A stretch of 64,000 bases of DNA from an uncultured Collinsella sp. (lineage in GTDB: Bacteria > Actinomycetota > Coriobacteriia > Coriobacteriales > Coriobacteriaceae): contig CAUFBM010000004.1 in assembly GCA_959023295.1 (NCBI GenBank), positions 1 through 64,000 on the forward strand. The letters are read 5' to 3'. A model generated the notes under the pieces. That model saw only the letters and a list, made by a program, of their open reading frames with translations, ran no database searches and was not told the origin of the DNA. Positions 25,352-34,412 of the stretch are shown piece by piece; the stretch's first letter is position 1; every line of letters starts with the position of its first letter. A program made the position numbers and the translations under genes.

Positions 25352-26248
25352 TTATTTCTTTGGCGCGTCGATTTGAACCGTGTTGGGAATAAGCTCAGTC
25401 GCGCAGGCCCACCAGCCATTTTGCTGGGCAGCTCCCGCAAGATGGGCTGCTGCAGCGACGGTATCGCAAATGGCAAACGAGCAAGCACCCGAACCACACA
25501 CGTCCACGGCAACGGTTCCCTCCTGTGCGCGCAGCCAGTCGAGAACTGCCTGGATCCGCGGCTCCATCTGCGCGGATATGACGCCCAGATTGTTATGAAC
25601 GAGCGCATATGCCGCCTCGGCATCGCCGGCGCGTAAGACAGAAGCAATCGCATCGGGTTTTTCCGCGGGCACCGGGCTCTCATCAAATCGTCGATATGCT
25701 TCAACCGTTGAAACGCTCGTCTCGTGCGGTTTGACCAATACGACAGGTGTCGCTGGAAGCACAGGATACTCAGTGGCCAGCACATCTCCCCCGCCGACGT
25801 AGAATGCGGGACTCGCGTGCAAAAAGAACGGCACGTCGGCGCCGATACCGCGAGCGATGTCATCGAGCGCGGGGTCGGCGCGGTCGATACCCCACAGCTC
25901 GGCGAAGGCAACGATGACCGCGGCGGCATCCGTCGAGGGGCCTCCCAGGCCGGCGCACAGCGGGATACGCTTTTCGATCGTCACGCACACGTTGGCGTCG
26001 CGACCGTAATGCTCGGCCATAGCGATTGCCGCCCGATAAGCCGTATTTTTTTGCATGGGAAAATCGGATGCCGGAACCGTCTGGACGGTCAACGCCTGCG
26101 CCGGCGTGACCGTCACGGTATCGGCTAGACCGACGGCTGCCATCAGGGAATCGACCCTGTGATAGCCGCGGGCGTCGCGCTCGGTATGAACCCCCAGATA
26201 GAGGTTAATCTTTGCCGGCGCGGTAAGGATGAGGGACCGATCGGTCAC
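25352..26248 (-). CDS. ispE: 4-diphosphocytidyl-2-C-methyl-D-erythritol kinase
   Basis: IspE phosphorylates CDP-methylerythritol in the non-mevalonate pathway, between the IspD and IspF steps also found in this window. This GHMP kinase has the N-terminal APAKINLYLGV motif, the ATP-binding IPLCAGLGGPSTDAAAV loop and the C-terminal VCGSGACSFAI motif. The product is 298 aa. The start is GTG at 26248, directly after the veg stop, so translation is probably coupled. Confidence 0.94.
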   Translation of the reverse strand: MTDRSLILTAPAKINLYLGVHTERDARGYHRVDSLMAAVGLADTVTVTPAQALTVQTVPASDFPMQKNTAYRAAIAMAEHYGRDANVCVTIEKRIPLCAGLGGPSTDAAAVIVAFAELWGIDRADPALDDIARGIGADVPFFLHASPAFYVGGGDVLATEYPVLPATPVVLVKPHETSVSTVEAYRRFDESPVPAEKPDAIASVLRAGDAEAAYALVHNNLGVISAQMEPRIQAVLDWLRAQEGTVAVDVCGSGACSFAICDTVAAAAHLAGAAQQNGWWACATELIPNTVQIDAPKK

Positions 26249-26250
26249 CG

Positions 26251-26547
26251 TTAGTGCTCCTCGAGCTGGTTGCCGAGCGGGGTAAAGATATGTTCGCCGC
26301 TCTCGGGGTCGAACAGTTCGACCTGGCCGGTAAGAACATCGATGTACTGGTAGGACTGACGCGATTTGCGGCCGCGACGCTCGTCAACCTCAACGATAAA
26401 GACGGCGGGGTGGACGCTCTTGATGGTGCCCATGCGCTCGATGACGCGGGTACGGCCCATGTTGGCCTTAACCTTGACGCGATCGCCCACCATATCGGTC
26501 AGCTTCTCGTGGATGTCGTCGACGTGATTGACTTCCATCTCTTCCAT
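26251..26547 (-). CDS. veg: Veg family protein
   Basis: This small protein (98 aa) carries the Veg domain: VGDRVKVKANMGRTRVIERMGTI and HPAVFIVEVDE, an SH3-like barrel. In Bacillus veg lies upstream of ispE, as here, and influences biofilm gene expression; its biochemical role is not settled. The C-terminal part (SYQYIDVLTGQVELFDPESGE) is longer than in the Bacillus protein. ATG at 26547 follows TGGAGG at 8 bases; an earlier ATG at 26571 overlaps that site. Confidence 0.85.
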   Translation of the reverse strand: MEEMEVNHVDDIHEKLTDMVGDRVKVKANMGRTRVIERMGTIKSVHPAVFIVEVDERRGRKSRQSYQYIDVLTGQVELFDPESGEHIFTPLGNQLEEH

Positions 26548-26644
26548 GAATAGGGCCTCCAGAGGGTGCAATTCAAAAAGGGGATAATACCCCTAAGATA
26601 GACAAAACTCTAATACTATAGCACCCTGCTGCAGCCATACGCAA

Positions 26645-26680
26645 GCAGCTAAAAAACCCGGCCCCAAATTGACTACTTAC
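26645..26680 (-). repeat. CAATTTGGGRCNGGG motif, copy 2
   Basis: The minus strand reads AGTAGTCAATTTGGGGCCGG and continues GTTTTTTAGCTGC. It begins at the dtd stop codon. Related copies lie at 12181-12210, 61408-61440 and 63061-63093. The T-run could end dtd transcription. Confidence 0.45.
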
Positions 26681-27123
26681 AGACTATCGGTGTCCAGAAC
26701 GATGGTGAACGGACCGTCGTTGACCAGGTCGACCTTCATGTCGGCGCCAAAGATACCGTGCGCCACATGCTCAACGTCCTGGGCGACGAGCGTCAGAAAG
26801 TACTCGTAAAGTTCGTTAGCGACATCGGGCGCGCCGGCATCCGTAAACGACGGACGGCGGCCGTGGCGGCAGTCGGCAAACAGCGTGAACTGCGACACCA
26901 CGAGCACCTCGCCGTCGACATCGGCCAGCGCCAAGTTGGTCTTGCCGTTCTCGTCCTCGTTGATACGCAGCCCGCGGAGCTTGCCCCACAGCTTGTCGGC
27001 TTCGGCGCGTGTGTCGCCGTGGCCCACGCCCAGCAGCACCAGGTAGCCGCGTCCAATGCGGCCCACGCACTCGCCGTCGACCGTCACGCCGGCGTTGAGC
27101 ACGCGCTGCACCACCGCACGCAC
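26677..27123 (-). CDS. dtd: D-aminoacyl-tRNA deacylase
   Basis: Dtd removes D-amino acids mischarged onto tRNA. Family motifs are MRAVVQRVLNAGVTVDGE at the start, VVSQFTLFADCRHGRRPSF (SQFTL motif), and the C-terminal VNDGPFTIVLDTDSL, which corresponds to the GP-containing cross-subunit motif (NxGPxT). The product is 148 aa. The start codon is GTG. It follows rdgB with 3 bases between them, so the two are one operon. Confidence 0.95.
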   Translation of the reverse strand: MRAVVQRVLNAGVTVDGECVGRIGRGYLVLLGVGHGDTRAEADKLWGKLRGLRINEDENGKTNLALADVDGEVLVVSQFTLFADCRHGRRPSFTDAGAPDVANELYEYFLTLVAQDVEHVAHGIFGADMKVDLVNDGPFTIVLDTDSL

Positions 27124-27126
27124 GGT

Positions 27127-27768
27127 CTACTCCTCGCCCGTCAGCTTGGCGGACAGATGCTCGAGCGCATGGAAACGATGGCTGATGGCGTTCTTCTCGT
27201 CCGCCGTGAGCTCGGCCATAGTCTTGCCCGGCGTATCGACCGGCAGGAACAGCGGGTCGTAGCCAAAGCCGTGTTCGCCGCGGCCCTCGTGCGCGATAAC
27301 GCCCTCGCAGGCGCCCTCGCCATAGGTGACCAGGCCGTCCGTATCGATAAGCGCGACGACGCTCATAAAGCGCGCGGTACGGTCCTCGTCTGCCACGCTT
27401 TCCAGGTTAACGAGAAGCTTGGCGTTGTTGGCGGCATCGTCGCCATGCACGCCCGCATAGCGCGCGCTATACACGCCCGGCTCGCCGTTCAGGGCATCGA
27501 CGACCAAGCCAGAGTCGTCGGCGATGGCCATAAGGCCCGTCTCCTCGACCGCAGCCTGCGCCTTGATGATGGCATTCTCCAAAAACGTCGTTCCGTTTTC
27601 CTCGGGGTCCTCAAAATCGCCCAGCTGGCCGAGCGCCACAAAGCGCACCTCGGGCATGACCTTGCCCAAAATGGCCTCGATCTCGGTGAGCTTATGGGCG
27701 TTACCGGTTGCCACGACGATGGTCGCCGCCGGGTCGAGGGTGTCTATGTCAATCTTCTCAAGTGCCAT
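27127..27768 (-). CDS. rdgB: XTP/dITP pyrophosphatase
   Basis: This house-cleaning enzyme hydrolyses non-canonical purine NTPs (dITP, XTP). It has the signature IVVATGNAHKLTEIEAIL near residue 17, ADDSGLVVDALNGEPGVYSARYAG in the middle, and the C-terminal FGYDPLFLPV and SHRFHALEHL. ATG at 27768 follows AAGGAGG (213 aa). A longer reading frame upstream has no site. It lies between rph and dtd, a frequent rph-rdgB arrangement. Confidence 0.95.
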   Translation of the reverse strand: MALEKIDIDTLDPAATIVVATGNAHKLTEIEAILGKVMPEVRFVALGQLGDFEDPEENGTTFLENAIIKAQAAVEETGLMAIADDSGLVVDALNGEPGVYSARYAGVHGDDAANNAKLLVNLESVADEDRTARFMSVVALIDTDGLVTYGEGACEGVIAHEGRGEHGFGYDPLFLPVDTPGKTMAELTADEKNAISHRFHALEHLSAKLTGEE

Positions 27769-27861
27769 AGCTGGCCTCCTTGTCTCTATTGCAATACCGA
27801 GTTGAGGACGACGAGGACTTCGGCCTCTCTCCCCTCTCAATCAACGGCAGTCTTAAACTTC

Positions 27862-27914
27862 GACGTTTTCCCAGATAAAACCTGCCAAAATAAACATCCC
27901 TTTTTTGGTAGGTT
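27862..27914 (-). repeat. AACCTGCC/AAAACGT element, copy A
   Basis: On the minus strand the unit runs from AACCTACCAAAAAAGGG to TTTTATCTGGGAAAACGTC. It starts inside the rph stop codon. Copies B (55066-55119) and C (59966-60018) share nearly all positions. The arms around the loop form an AACCTACCAAAA/TTTTGGCAGGTT stem followed by T residues, so it could terminate rph. Confidence 0.7.
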
Positions 27915-28638
27915 AAGCGAGGACCTGTCGCTGAAGCTCGATGAGCTCGGCGATACCCTTGTCGCCCAGGTCGAGTAGGGCGTTGAGACGCTTACGGTCG
28001 AAGGGCGCCTGCTCGCCGGTACCCTGAAGTTCGATCATCTCGCCGGTGTCGGTAGCGACGAGGTTCATGTCGACCTCGGCGTGGCTGTCCTCGGAATAAT
28101 CCAAGTCGAGCAGGGTGTTGCCGTCGACAACGCCCATGGAAATGGCGGCAACCTGACCCGTGAGCGGGATGCGCTCGAGTTTGCCCGCCTCGACCCACAT
28201 GGCAAGGGCGTCGTGCAGCGCCACCCAGGCGCCGGTAATGCTCGCCGTACGCGTGCCGCCATCGGCCTGGATCACATCGCAGTCGACGGTAACGGTGTAC
28301 TCGCCGAGCGCCTTCATGTTGACGACGGTACGCAGGCTGCGACCGATAAGCCGCTCGATCTCCATGGAGCGGCCCTTGCGGTTGGCATGCTCGCGCTTGC
28401 AGCGTTTACCGGTCGAGGTCGGCAGCATCGCATATTCCGCCGTTACCCAGCCGGCCTTGGCGCCCTTGCGCCAACCCGGCACACCCTCCTCGATAGTGGC
28501 GGCGCACAGTACGCGCGTGTCGCCGAACTCCGCCAGGCACGAGCCGTGGGCGTGCTTCATGACGCCGCGGGTGAGCTTAACGGGGCGCAGCTCGTTGGCG
28601 GCGCGGCCGTTGGCGCGGTTGACCTGCATGTATTCCAT
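27913..28638 (-). CDS. rph: Ribonuclease PH
   Basis: RNase PH is a phosphorolytic 3'-5' exoribonuclease that trims tRNA 3' ends. It starts with NRANGRAANELRPVKLTRG, has the ISMGVVDGNTLLDLDYSEDSHAEVDMN segment with the metal-binding acidic residues, and ends with EQAPFDRKRLNALLDLGDKGI. The 241-aa length is standard. AAAGGA precedes the ATG. murI lies upstream in the same orientation. Confidence 0.95.
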   Translation of the reverse strand: MEYMQVNRANGRAANELRPVKLTRGVMKHAHGSCLAEFGDTRVLCAATIEEGVPGWRKGAKAGWVTAEYAMLPTSTGKRCKREHANRKGRSMEIERLIGRSLRTVVNMKALGEYTVTVDCDVIQADGGTRTASITGAWVALHDALAMWVEAGKLERIPLTGQVAAISMGVVDGNTLLDLDYSEDSHAEVDMNLVATDTGEMIELQGTGEQAPFDRKRLNALLDLGDKGIAELIELQRQVLA

Positions 28639-28691
28639 GGAACTATCCTTTCGGCAAAAGATATGGCGAGGACTCCGGCGACATTGCGTGC

Positions 28692-29576
28692 CTAACCGAG
28701 TTCGTCGATATCGACATGCTCGATGCTTTTGAGCGGCTGGCCAAAGATAAAGCTACCCGCCACCGCAAACTCGGCAATGTTGTCAGACGTGGTGGCAAAG
28801 CGATGCTGTGGGTCGGCGGTATCGCCCGCCAGCTGCTCACGGCGCGTGAGGATATCGGTCAGCTCGCGGGTGGTCTCCTCGGCGGAGCTCACCACGCGCA
28901 CCCCGGGTCCCAACGCATGGCGGATGGGACCCACCAGCAGCGGGAAGTGCGTACAGCCGAGCACCACGGTATCGATGCCGCGATCGTGCAGCGGCTCGAC
29001 CGTGGCGTTGACCAGCGCGCGAACGGCTGGCGTATCAAAAATATCCTCGTTCTCGAGCCACTGCTCCTGCAGATGCGCGCCCGAGGCGAGCTCGTGCTCG
29101 ACGACCTCGACAAAGCTCGAAGCCGGGCAGCCATACACATCGACACCAGCATCCAAATCCTGGATGGCGCGCGTGTAGGCGCCCGAGCGAATGGTGAGGT
29201 TGGTGGCGAGCACGCCCACGCGACGCGTACGCGTGCTGTTGATGGCGGCGCGTGCGCCCGGGGCGATCACGCCGATCACGGGAACGTCAAGCACTTGCTG
29301 AGCCAGACGCAAGGCCGCGGCGGTCGCCGTGTTGCAGGCGATGACCATGATCTTAACGTCGTGCCTCGATAGCCAGCGGCCCGCCTGCAGCGCAAACGAG
29401 CGAACCTCGTCCTCGGTGCGGGTGCCATAAGGGCAGCGTTTAGTGTCACCGAAATAGTAGACGGACTCGTGCGGAAGCGCCGTTGCGATCGCGCGCGCGA
29501 CCGTTAAGCCGCCCAGGCCCGAGTCGAACACGCCGATCGGACGCGTGTCCCCGGCCAGATTATCGATATCGGACAT
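28692..29576 (-). CDS. murI: Glutamate racemase
   Basis: MurI makes D-glutamate for peptidoglycan. Both catalytic cysteines are visible, in IACNTATAAAL and LGCTHFPLL. IGVFDSGLGGLTVARA supplies the conserved Asp and Ser. ATG at 29576 (294 aa) follows GGTGAGG; an in-frame ATG at 29612 has no binding site. Together with murE nearby it places cell-wall precursor synthesis in this segment. Confidence 0.95.
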   Translation of the reverse strand: MSDIDNLAGDTRPIGVFDSGLGGLTVARAIATALPHESVYYFGDTKRCPYGTRTEDEVRSFALQAGRWLSRHDVKIMVIACNTATAAALRLAQQVLDVPVIGVIAPGARAAINSTRTRRVGVLATNLTIRSGAYTRAIQDLDAGVDVYGCPASSFVEVVEHELASGAHLQEQWLENEDIFDTPAVRALVNATVEPLHDRGIDTVVLGCTHFPLLVGPIRHALGPGVRVVSSAEETTRELTDILTRREQLAGDTADPQHRFATTSDNIAEFAVAGSFIFGQPLKSIEHVDIDELG

Positions 29577-29627
29577 TACCTCACCAGATTCTCTCTCGAA
29601 AAATGCGACCATGCGTGATGCGTCGCG

Positions 29628-30539
29628 CTACGAACGGGCCGCGACCAACAGCTCGGCCGTTGCCACCCAACCGTCGACAATCTTGCCGCGCGTAATATAG
29701 GCATTGTCGCAGGCATCCAAGAACTCCGGGGCACCGGCGCTCGTCAGACCATTCTCGACCAGGCAGAACATGCCAACATGGTCGGCCATGTAGAAGTCGG
29801 ACTCGGAGTCGCCGAGCGCGAGCGTCTCCTCGCGCTCGATCCCCAGGTGCTCGCAGAAGCGTGCAATGGCAACGCCCTTGTTGAGACCCGCCGGATTGAT
29901 GTTGAAGGCGCGGCCGTCCTCGACGCGATTAAGCTCGAGCGTCGTCGGCTTGGACAGGTGCGTCAGATGACCGTTGCAAGCCCAGACCAGACCGCAGCCG
30001 GCCTCGTCCAGGATGGCCTGGACCTCATCGTCAGGCACATCGCCGCGCATGCCAACGGTGACCTCACGGTACTTGTAGCCGGTCGACATGTCGTTGTGGT
30101 ACTCAATTTTGTGCGGCCAGCGGGCAAGGATCTTCTCGCACACGCCGGTCTGCTCGATCACCTGGTGCGGCGTGAGACCGCAGGCGGGGTCGTAGGGCAT
30201 GTCGCCCGTCAGGTACTCCCAATCGTTGGCCTTGAGGTCGTACATGACCAGGCCGCCCATCTCGCCGATATAGGAGTTGAGACCGAGCACGCGGGCGTCT
30301 TCGTGGATCATGGTGCGATTGCGACCCGAGGTGGGGACCACCTGGATGCCGGCACGGGCGAGTGCGACAACCGCCTCGACGAGCTTGGTCGAAGGATTGC
30401 CGTCGTTATCGCGCAGCACGCACGAGCCGGGGGCGAGCATCGTGGCGTCCAGATCGGTAAAGACATACTTGACCTTGGCAAGACGCTCGCGCACCTCGCC
30501 CGAAAGCTCGGCAACGGTCGGCAGGATGTTGTGGGACAT
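29628..30539 (-). CDS. HAD-superfamily phosphatase (Cof-like)
   Basis: This predicted cytoplasmic sugar-phosphate or similar phosphatase has HAD motif I FTDLDATML (DxDxT), motif II TSGRN, and motif IV LALGDSESDFYMAD. The large insertion between II and III (about residues 95-220) is the C2-type cap of Cof/mannosyl-3-phosphoglycerate phosphatase-like enzymes. ATG at 30539 follows CGGAG; a GTG two codons earlier is the alternative. The length is 303 aa. The specific substrate cannot be told from sequence. Confidence 0.82.
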   Translation of the reverse strand: MSHNILPTVAELSGEVRERLAKVKYVFTDLDATMLAPGSCVLRDNDGNPSTKLVEAVVALARAGIQVVPTSGRNRTMIHEDARVLGLNSYIGEMGGLVMYDLKANDWEYLTGDMPYDPACGLTPHQVIEQTGVCEKILARWPHKIEYHNDMSTGYKYREVTVGMRGDVPDDEVQAILDEAGCGLVWACNGHLTHLSKPTTLELNRVEDGRAFNINPAGLNKGVAIARFCEHLGIEREETLALGDSESDFYMADHVGMFCLVENGLTSAGAPEFLDACDNAYITRGKIVDGWVATAELLVAARS

Positions 30540-30569
30540 GGTCACTCCGTTTACATAGAAGGGGCTGGT

Positions 30570-32087
30570 CTAGGCGTCGTACGCCGCAAGGGTGCGCTTG
30601 AGAATCGAACCGTCGCGCTCACAAGGCTCGGGTCCGTTCTTGCGCAGCATACACTCTTCCTCGCCCTTACCGGTCACGATGACCACGGCAGGACGGACAG
30701 TTTCGCGCACGGCAGTCTCGATAGCGGCAACGCGATCAGTCACGATTTGCCAGTTATCATTTCCCTGCGCTTGAACGTTGCGCGCGATCTCGGCGCAGAT
30801 GTCCTCGACATCCTCGGGGCCGGGGTCATCCTCGGTAATCACGATTCGGTCGGCATACTTGCCAGCGGCGATGCCCATCGTGGTGCGTCGATCGACACCC
30901 TTACCGCCCGTAGCGCCAAATACAACCGCCAGCTCGCGCTCGGGATAGTTCTCGCGCAAGTCGCGCAGGAGTGTCTCGAGGCTCATGCCGTTATGTGCAA
31001 AATCGACGATGCCCAGGATTTTGCCCGATACGGACGGATAGAGCTCCATACGACCGGGAACGAAGACGCCCTCAAAGCCATGGACGATACCCTCTTCGGA
31101 AATGCCCAGGGCCTCGGCGCAGGCAATAGCGGCAAGCGCGTTGGACACATTGAACTTAACCGGCGTGGGAATCACAATGTCACGCGTAAAACGGGGCGTG
31201 CGCACCGTTGCCACCACGCCGCAGTCGCCATTGCGAATCGCCAGCGCAAGCACGTCGGCACGCTCGTCGGTCAGGGAGAACGTCACCGTACGTTCGCAAC
31301 GAGATGCCGCCTCGAGCACGCGATCGACCTTATCCATATCGAGATTGACCACGGCAAAACGGCTCTGCAAGAAGATTTTGAGCTTGCTGGCAAAGTAATC
31401 CTCGAGCGTCGGATGCTCAATCGGCGAAATGTGATCCTCGCCGATATTGGTAAAGGCGCCGACTTCAAAGTCAATCTTGCCCGTACGCTCGTATTTGAGG
31501 CCCTGACTCGATGCCTCCATAACCAGCCACGGGGCACCCGCCTCCGCAGCATGTGCGATGCGGGACTGCAGCAGGAAGGATTCGGGGGTCGTCAGCTTGG
31601 AAGGGCCCGTCTCGATGCCGTCGTCGAACTCAATGCCCGTATTAAGAGCGGGTCGATGACAGCCCGTAAGCTTGGCCTCGTTGGCGAGGATACCGCGCAG
31701 ATAAAAGCTGCAGGTCGACTTGCCCTTGGTGCCTGTAAAGGCGCAGACCTTCACCTTACCCGACGGGTGCCCATAAAAGGCATCTGCCACCACGGCGAGC
31801 GTACGACGAATATCGCTCACAATCACCGCGGGAAGATCAACATCGTAATCAACCTCGGAAACGTAGGCCACGGCGCCATCGGCGATTGCCGAAAGCAGGT
31901 ACTCGCGCTTAAACGCACGGCCCTTGCAGACAAACAGCGTGCCCGGACGCACCTGGCGCGAGTCATCAGTCGCAAACTCAATGCGCTGGTCGCACGAAGC
32001 GCTCGGTTTGGAAACAACAAGGTCATCTTCCTCGAGCAACTCTATATAGCGCATCAGAGTTAGCTTCTCTTGTGTCGGACTCGACAT
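30570..32087 (-). CDS. murE: UDP-N-acetylmuramoyl tripeptide synthetase (MurE-like)
   Basis: This Mur ligase adds the third amino acid to UDP-MurNAc-L-Ala-D-Glu. It has the ATP-binding AFTGTKGKSTCSFYL, the carbamylated-lysine region (MEASSQGLKYER) and IVDFAHNGMSLETLL at the start of the C-terminal domain. At the position where DAP-adding enzymes have DNPR this protein reads EDDPGPEDV. The specifying Arg is therefore missing, and L-Lys, L-Orn or another diamino acid is likelier. ATG at 32087 (505 aa) follows GAGAGAGG; a longer frame upstream lacks support. It appears monocistronic. Confidence 0.86.
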   Translation of the reverse strand: MSSPTQEKLTLMRYIELLEEDDLVVSKPSASCDQRIEFATDDSRQVRPGTLFVCKGRAFKREYLLSAIADGAVAYVSEVDYDVDLPAVIVSDIRRTLAVVADAFYGHPSGKVKVCAFTGTKGKSTCSFYLRGILANEAKLTGCHRPALNTGIEFDDGIETGPSKLTTPESFLLQSRIAHAAEAGAPWLVMEASSQGLKYERTGKIDFEVGAFTNIGEDHISPIEHPTLEDYFASKLKIFLQSRFAVVNLDMDKVDRVLEAASRCERTVTFSLTDERADVLALAIRNGDCGVVATVRTPRFTRDIVIPTPVKFNVSNALAAIACAEALGISEEGIVHGFEGVFVPGRMELYPSVSGKILGIVDFAHNGMSLETLLRDLRENYPERELAVVFGATGGKGVDRRTTMGIAAGKYADRIVITEDDPGPEDVEDICAEIARNVQAQGNDNWQIVTDRVAAIETAVRETVRPAVVIVTGKGEEECMLRKNGPEPCERDGSILKRTLAAYDA

Positions 32088-32220
32088 ACAAAGACCTCTC
32101 TCGCTAAATTCAGCCTTAAAGGGCAGAAGACGTCCCGCGGCAGAAACGATGAAACATTCTGTATTATCAACCATCCTAATATGCCACCTGACCTTGCGCG
32201 CATCACAGCCTTCTAAAAAA

Positions 32221-32248
32221 TTGCATGGACTGTGCCGTGGTCTAATAA
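32221..32248 (+). promoter_or_regulatory. Promoter of the candidate RNA upstream of asnB
   Basis: TTGCAT (32221-32226) and TAATAA (32243-32248) are separated by 16 bases. The start would fall at about 32255, at the 5' arm of the structured leader described next. Confidence 0.5.
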
Positions 32249-32254
32249 ATGGCA

Positions 32255-32361
32255 ACAGTGTTCACCCCGTGTAAAAACAAGGAAATCTGGGTGCTGTTCT
32301 TTAACATAGTGTTCGCAACCACGTCCCGCCGCTTCGTCTGAAGATCGGGACGTGGTTTTTT
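32255..32361 (+). ncRNA. Candidate small RNA or asnB attenuator
   Basis: A promoter is followed by a stem with AACAG/CTGTT and CACCC/GGGTG (32254-32298). A strong terminator follows: AACCACGTCCCG (32317-32328) pairs with CGGGACGTGGTT (32346-32357), then TTTTTT. The ~105-base product would end about 125 bases before asnB. It may be an independent RNA or a leader that attenuates asnB. No known family was recognised and no significant open frame is seen in it. Confidence 0.5.
32317..32361 (+). terminator. Strong terminator upstream of asnB
   Basis: A perfect 12-bp stem with a 17-base loop is followed by six T. It reads toward asnB, so it must be bypassed or asnB has its own promoter. Confidence 0.85.
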
Positions 32362-32431
32362 CGGTTCGCTCGGCGCTTATGCCCTATCACGAAACAAAAG
32401 ATTGGCATGATAGTAAAGATTATTTGACATC

Positions 32432-32454
32432 AGCTGCCGCAATCCTTGCGGCAG
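32432..32454. promoter_or_regulatory. Hairpin in the asnB leader
   Basis: CTGCCGCAA-TCC-TTGCGGCAG forms a perfect 9-bp stem about 35 bases before the asnB start codon. No T-tract follows. Confidence 0.4.
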
Positions 32455-32486
32455 TACACCTGAGCCGTCAGCAGAAAGGATCTTGC

Positions 32487-34355
32487 ATGTGCGGTTTTGT
32501 CGGTTTTACCGGTACAGATGAACAGAGTGAGCTGGTTCTCACGGCCATGATGAATCGCATCATCCACCGTGGCCCCGATATGGGCGGCCAGCATATCGTC
32601 GACAACGTTGCCCTTGGCTTCCGTCGTCTTTCGATTCTCGATCTTTCCGAAGCTGGAGCCCAGCCCATGTCGAGCGACGACGGCAAGGTCACGATTGTCT
32701 TCAACGGAGAGATCTACAACTTCCAGGAGCTTCGCGCCGAGCTGGAGGCGGCCGGCTACGCCTTCCACTGCAACGCTGATACCGAAGTCCTGGTACACGG
32801 TTACGAGGAGTGGGGCGAGGACCTGGTCAACCGTCTGCGCGGCATGTACGCGTTCGTGATTCACGACCAGAACAAGAACAAACTCTTTGGCGCTCGCGAC
32901 ATCTTTGGTATCAAGCCGTTCTATTACTACCAGGCATCCGATGGCTCGCTGCTGTTCGGCTCCGAGATCAAGAGCTTCCTGGACCATCCCAAGTTTGAGA
33001 AGGCTGTCAACCACGACGCGCTGCGCCCCTACCTGACGCTGCAGTTCCCCGCCACGGAGGAAACGTTCTTTAAGGGCGTGTTCAAGCTTGCCCCGGCGCA
33101 TTGCTTTACGTATGACCTGACGACCAACACCATGGACATCAAGCGTTACTGGAGCTGCGACTTTACCGACGACAACTCCAAGACCTTCGAGGAGTACGTG
33201 GACGAGTGCGATAAGGTCGTGCACGAAAGCGTCGCTGCGCACCGAATCGCCGATGTTAAGGTGGGCTCGTTCCTTTCTGGCGGCGTCGATTCCAGCTACA
33301 TTGCCGCCTGTCTCATGCCCGACACCACGTATTCTGTCGGCTTCGATTACAAGAACTTCAACGAGACCAACTACGCTGCCGAGCTTTCCGACAAGCTGGG
33401 CATCAAGAACGTGCGCAAGATGATTACCGCCGACGAGTTCTTTGATGCGCTGCCCGATATCCAGTACCACATGGACGAGCCGCAATCGAACCTGTCCAGC
33501 GTGCCGCTGTACTATCTGGCGCAGATGGCTTCCAAGGAGGTCACCGTCGTCCTTTCGGGCGAGGGTGCCGACGAGCTGTTTGCCGGCTATGAGTGGTACG
33601 AGGACACCCCCGAGATGCGCACCTTTAAGAAGCGCGTGCCGCTCGGTGTACGTCGCGCCCTGGGCTCACTCGTTCAGCATCTCCCCTACTTTAAGGGTCA
33701 CAACTTCCTGACGAAATGCGCCGAGGTTCCCGAGCGCTGGTATGTGGGTCAGGCAAAGGTGTTCGATCCCTCCGAGGTCGACGAGGTGCTCAAGCCCGCT
33801 TATGACACCGGCAAGAACGCCGCCGAGATGTGCGCCGAGTACTACAAGCAGGTTCCCAACTGCTGCGAGCTTTCCAAGAAACAGTATCTGGATATGAACA
33901 TGTGGCTACCGGGCGACATTCTGCTCAAGGCCGACAAGATGTGCATGGCGCATTCTCTGGAGCTTCGCGTCCCGTTCCTGGACAAGAAGGTCATGGAGTT
34001 TGCCGAGCACATTCCCGCCAACTACCGTGTTAACGAAGAAGGCTGCAAGCTCGTTCTGCGTCACGCTGCCAACCGCACGCTGCCCGACGAGTGGGCAACG
34101 CGCAAGAAGGTGGGCTTCCCCGTACCGGTCAAGTTCTGGCTGCGCCAGCAAAAGTACTATGACTACGTAAAGGAATACTTCACCGCACCGTGGGCTGCCG
34201 ATTTCTTTGACACCGATGCGCTCATGAAACTGCTTGACGATCACTTTGAGGGTCGCGCGCTCAACCAGCGCAAGATCTATACCACGCTGACATTCCTCAT
34301 TTGGTACAAGCGCTTCTTTATCGACGAGGACAAGGGCGCTGAAGTCGCCGCTTAG
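32487..34355 (+). CDS. asnB: Asparagine synthetase (glutamine-hydrolysing)
   Basis: AsnB makes asparagine from aspartate, ATP and glutamine. Cys2 of the mature N-terminal glutaminase domain is present (MCGFVGFTG), with IIHRGPD and FNGEIYNF. The C-terminal synthetase domain has the PP-loop SFLSGGVDSSYIAA near residue 258 and the VVLSGEGADELFAGYEWY motif. ATG at 32487 is required to expose Cys2 and follows AAAGGA (623 aa). A terminator-bearing leader lies upstream. No partner genes are in the same operon; tRNA-Val follows. Confidence 0.95.
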   Translation: MCGFVGFTGTDEQSELVLTAMMNRIIHRGPDMGGQHIVDNVALGFRRLSILDLSEAGAQPMSSDDGKVTIVFNGEIYNFQELRAELEAAGYAFHCNADTEVLVHGYEEWGEDLVNRLRGMYAFVIHDQNKNKLFGARDIFGIKPFYYYQASDGSLLFGSEIKSFLDHPKFEKAVNHDALRPYLTLQFPATEETFFKGVFKLAPAHCFTYDLTTNTMDIKRYWSCDFTDDNSKTFEEYVDECDKVVHESVAAHRIADVKVGSFLSGGVDSSYIAACLMPDTTYSVGFDYKNFNETNYAAELSDKLGIKNVRKMITADEFFDALPDIQYHMDEPQSNLSSVPLYYLAQMASKEVTVVLSGEGADELFAGYEWYEDTPEMRTFKKRVPLGVRRALGSLVQHLPYFKGHNFLTKCAEVPERWYVGQAKVFDPSEVDEVLKPAYDTGKNAAEMCAEYYKQVPNCCELSKKQYLDMNMWLPGDILLKADKMCMAHSLELRVPFLDKKVMEFAEHIPANYRVNEEGCKLVLRHAANRTLPDEWATRKKVGFPVPVKFWLRQQKYYDYVKEYFTAPWAADFFDTDALMKLLDDHFEGRALNQRKIYTTLTFLIWYKRFFIDEDKGAEVAA

Positions 34356-34412
34356 TTTTCGTTATGAATTAGCGGTGAACCACGCAGGGTTTCCGCTATA
34401 CTCAATCCCTGC

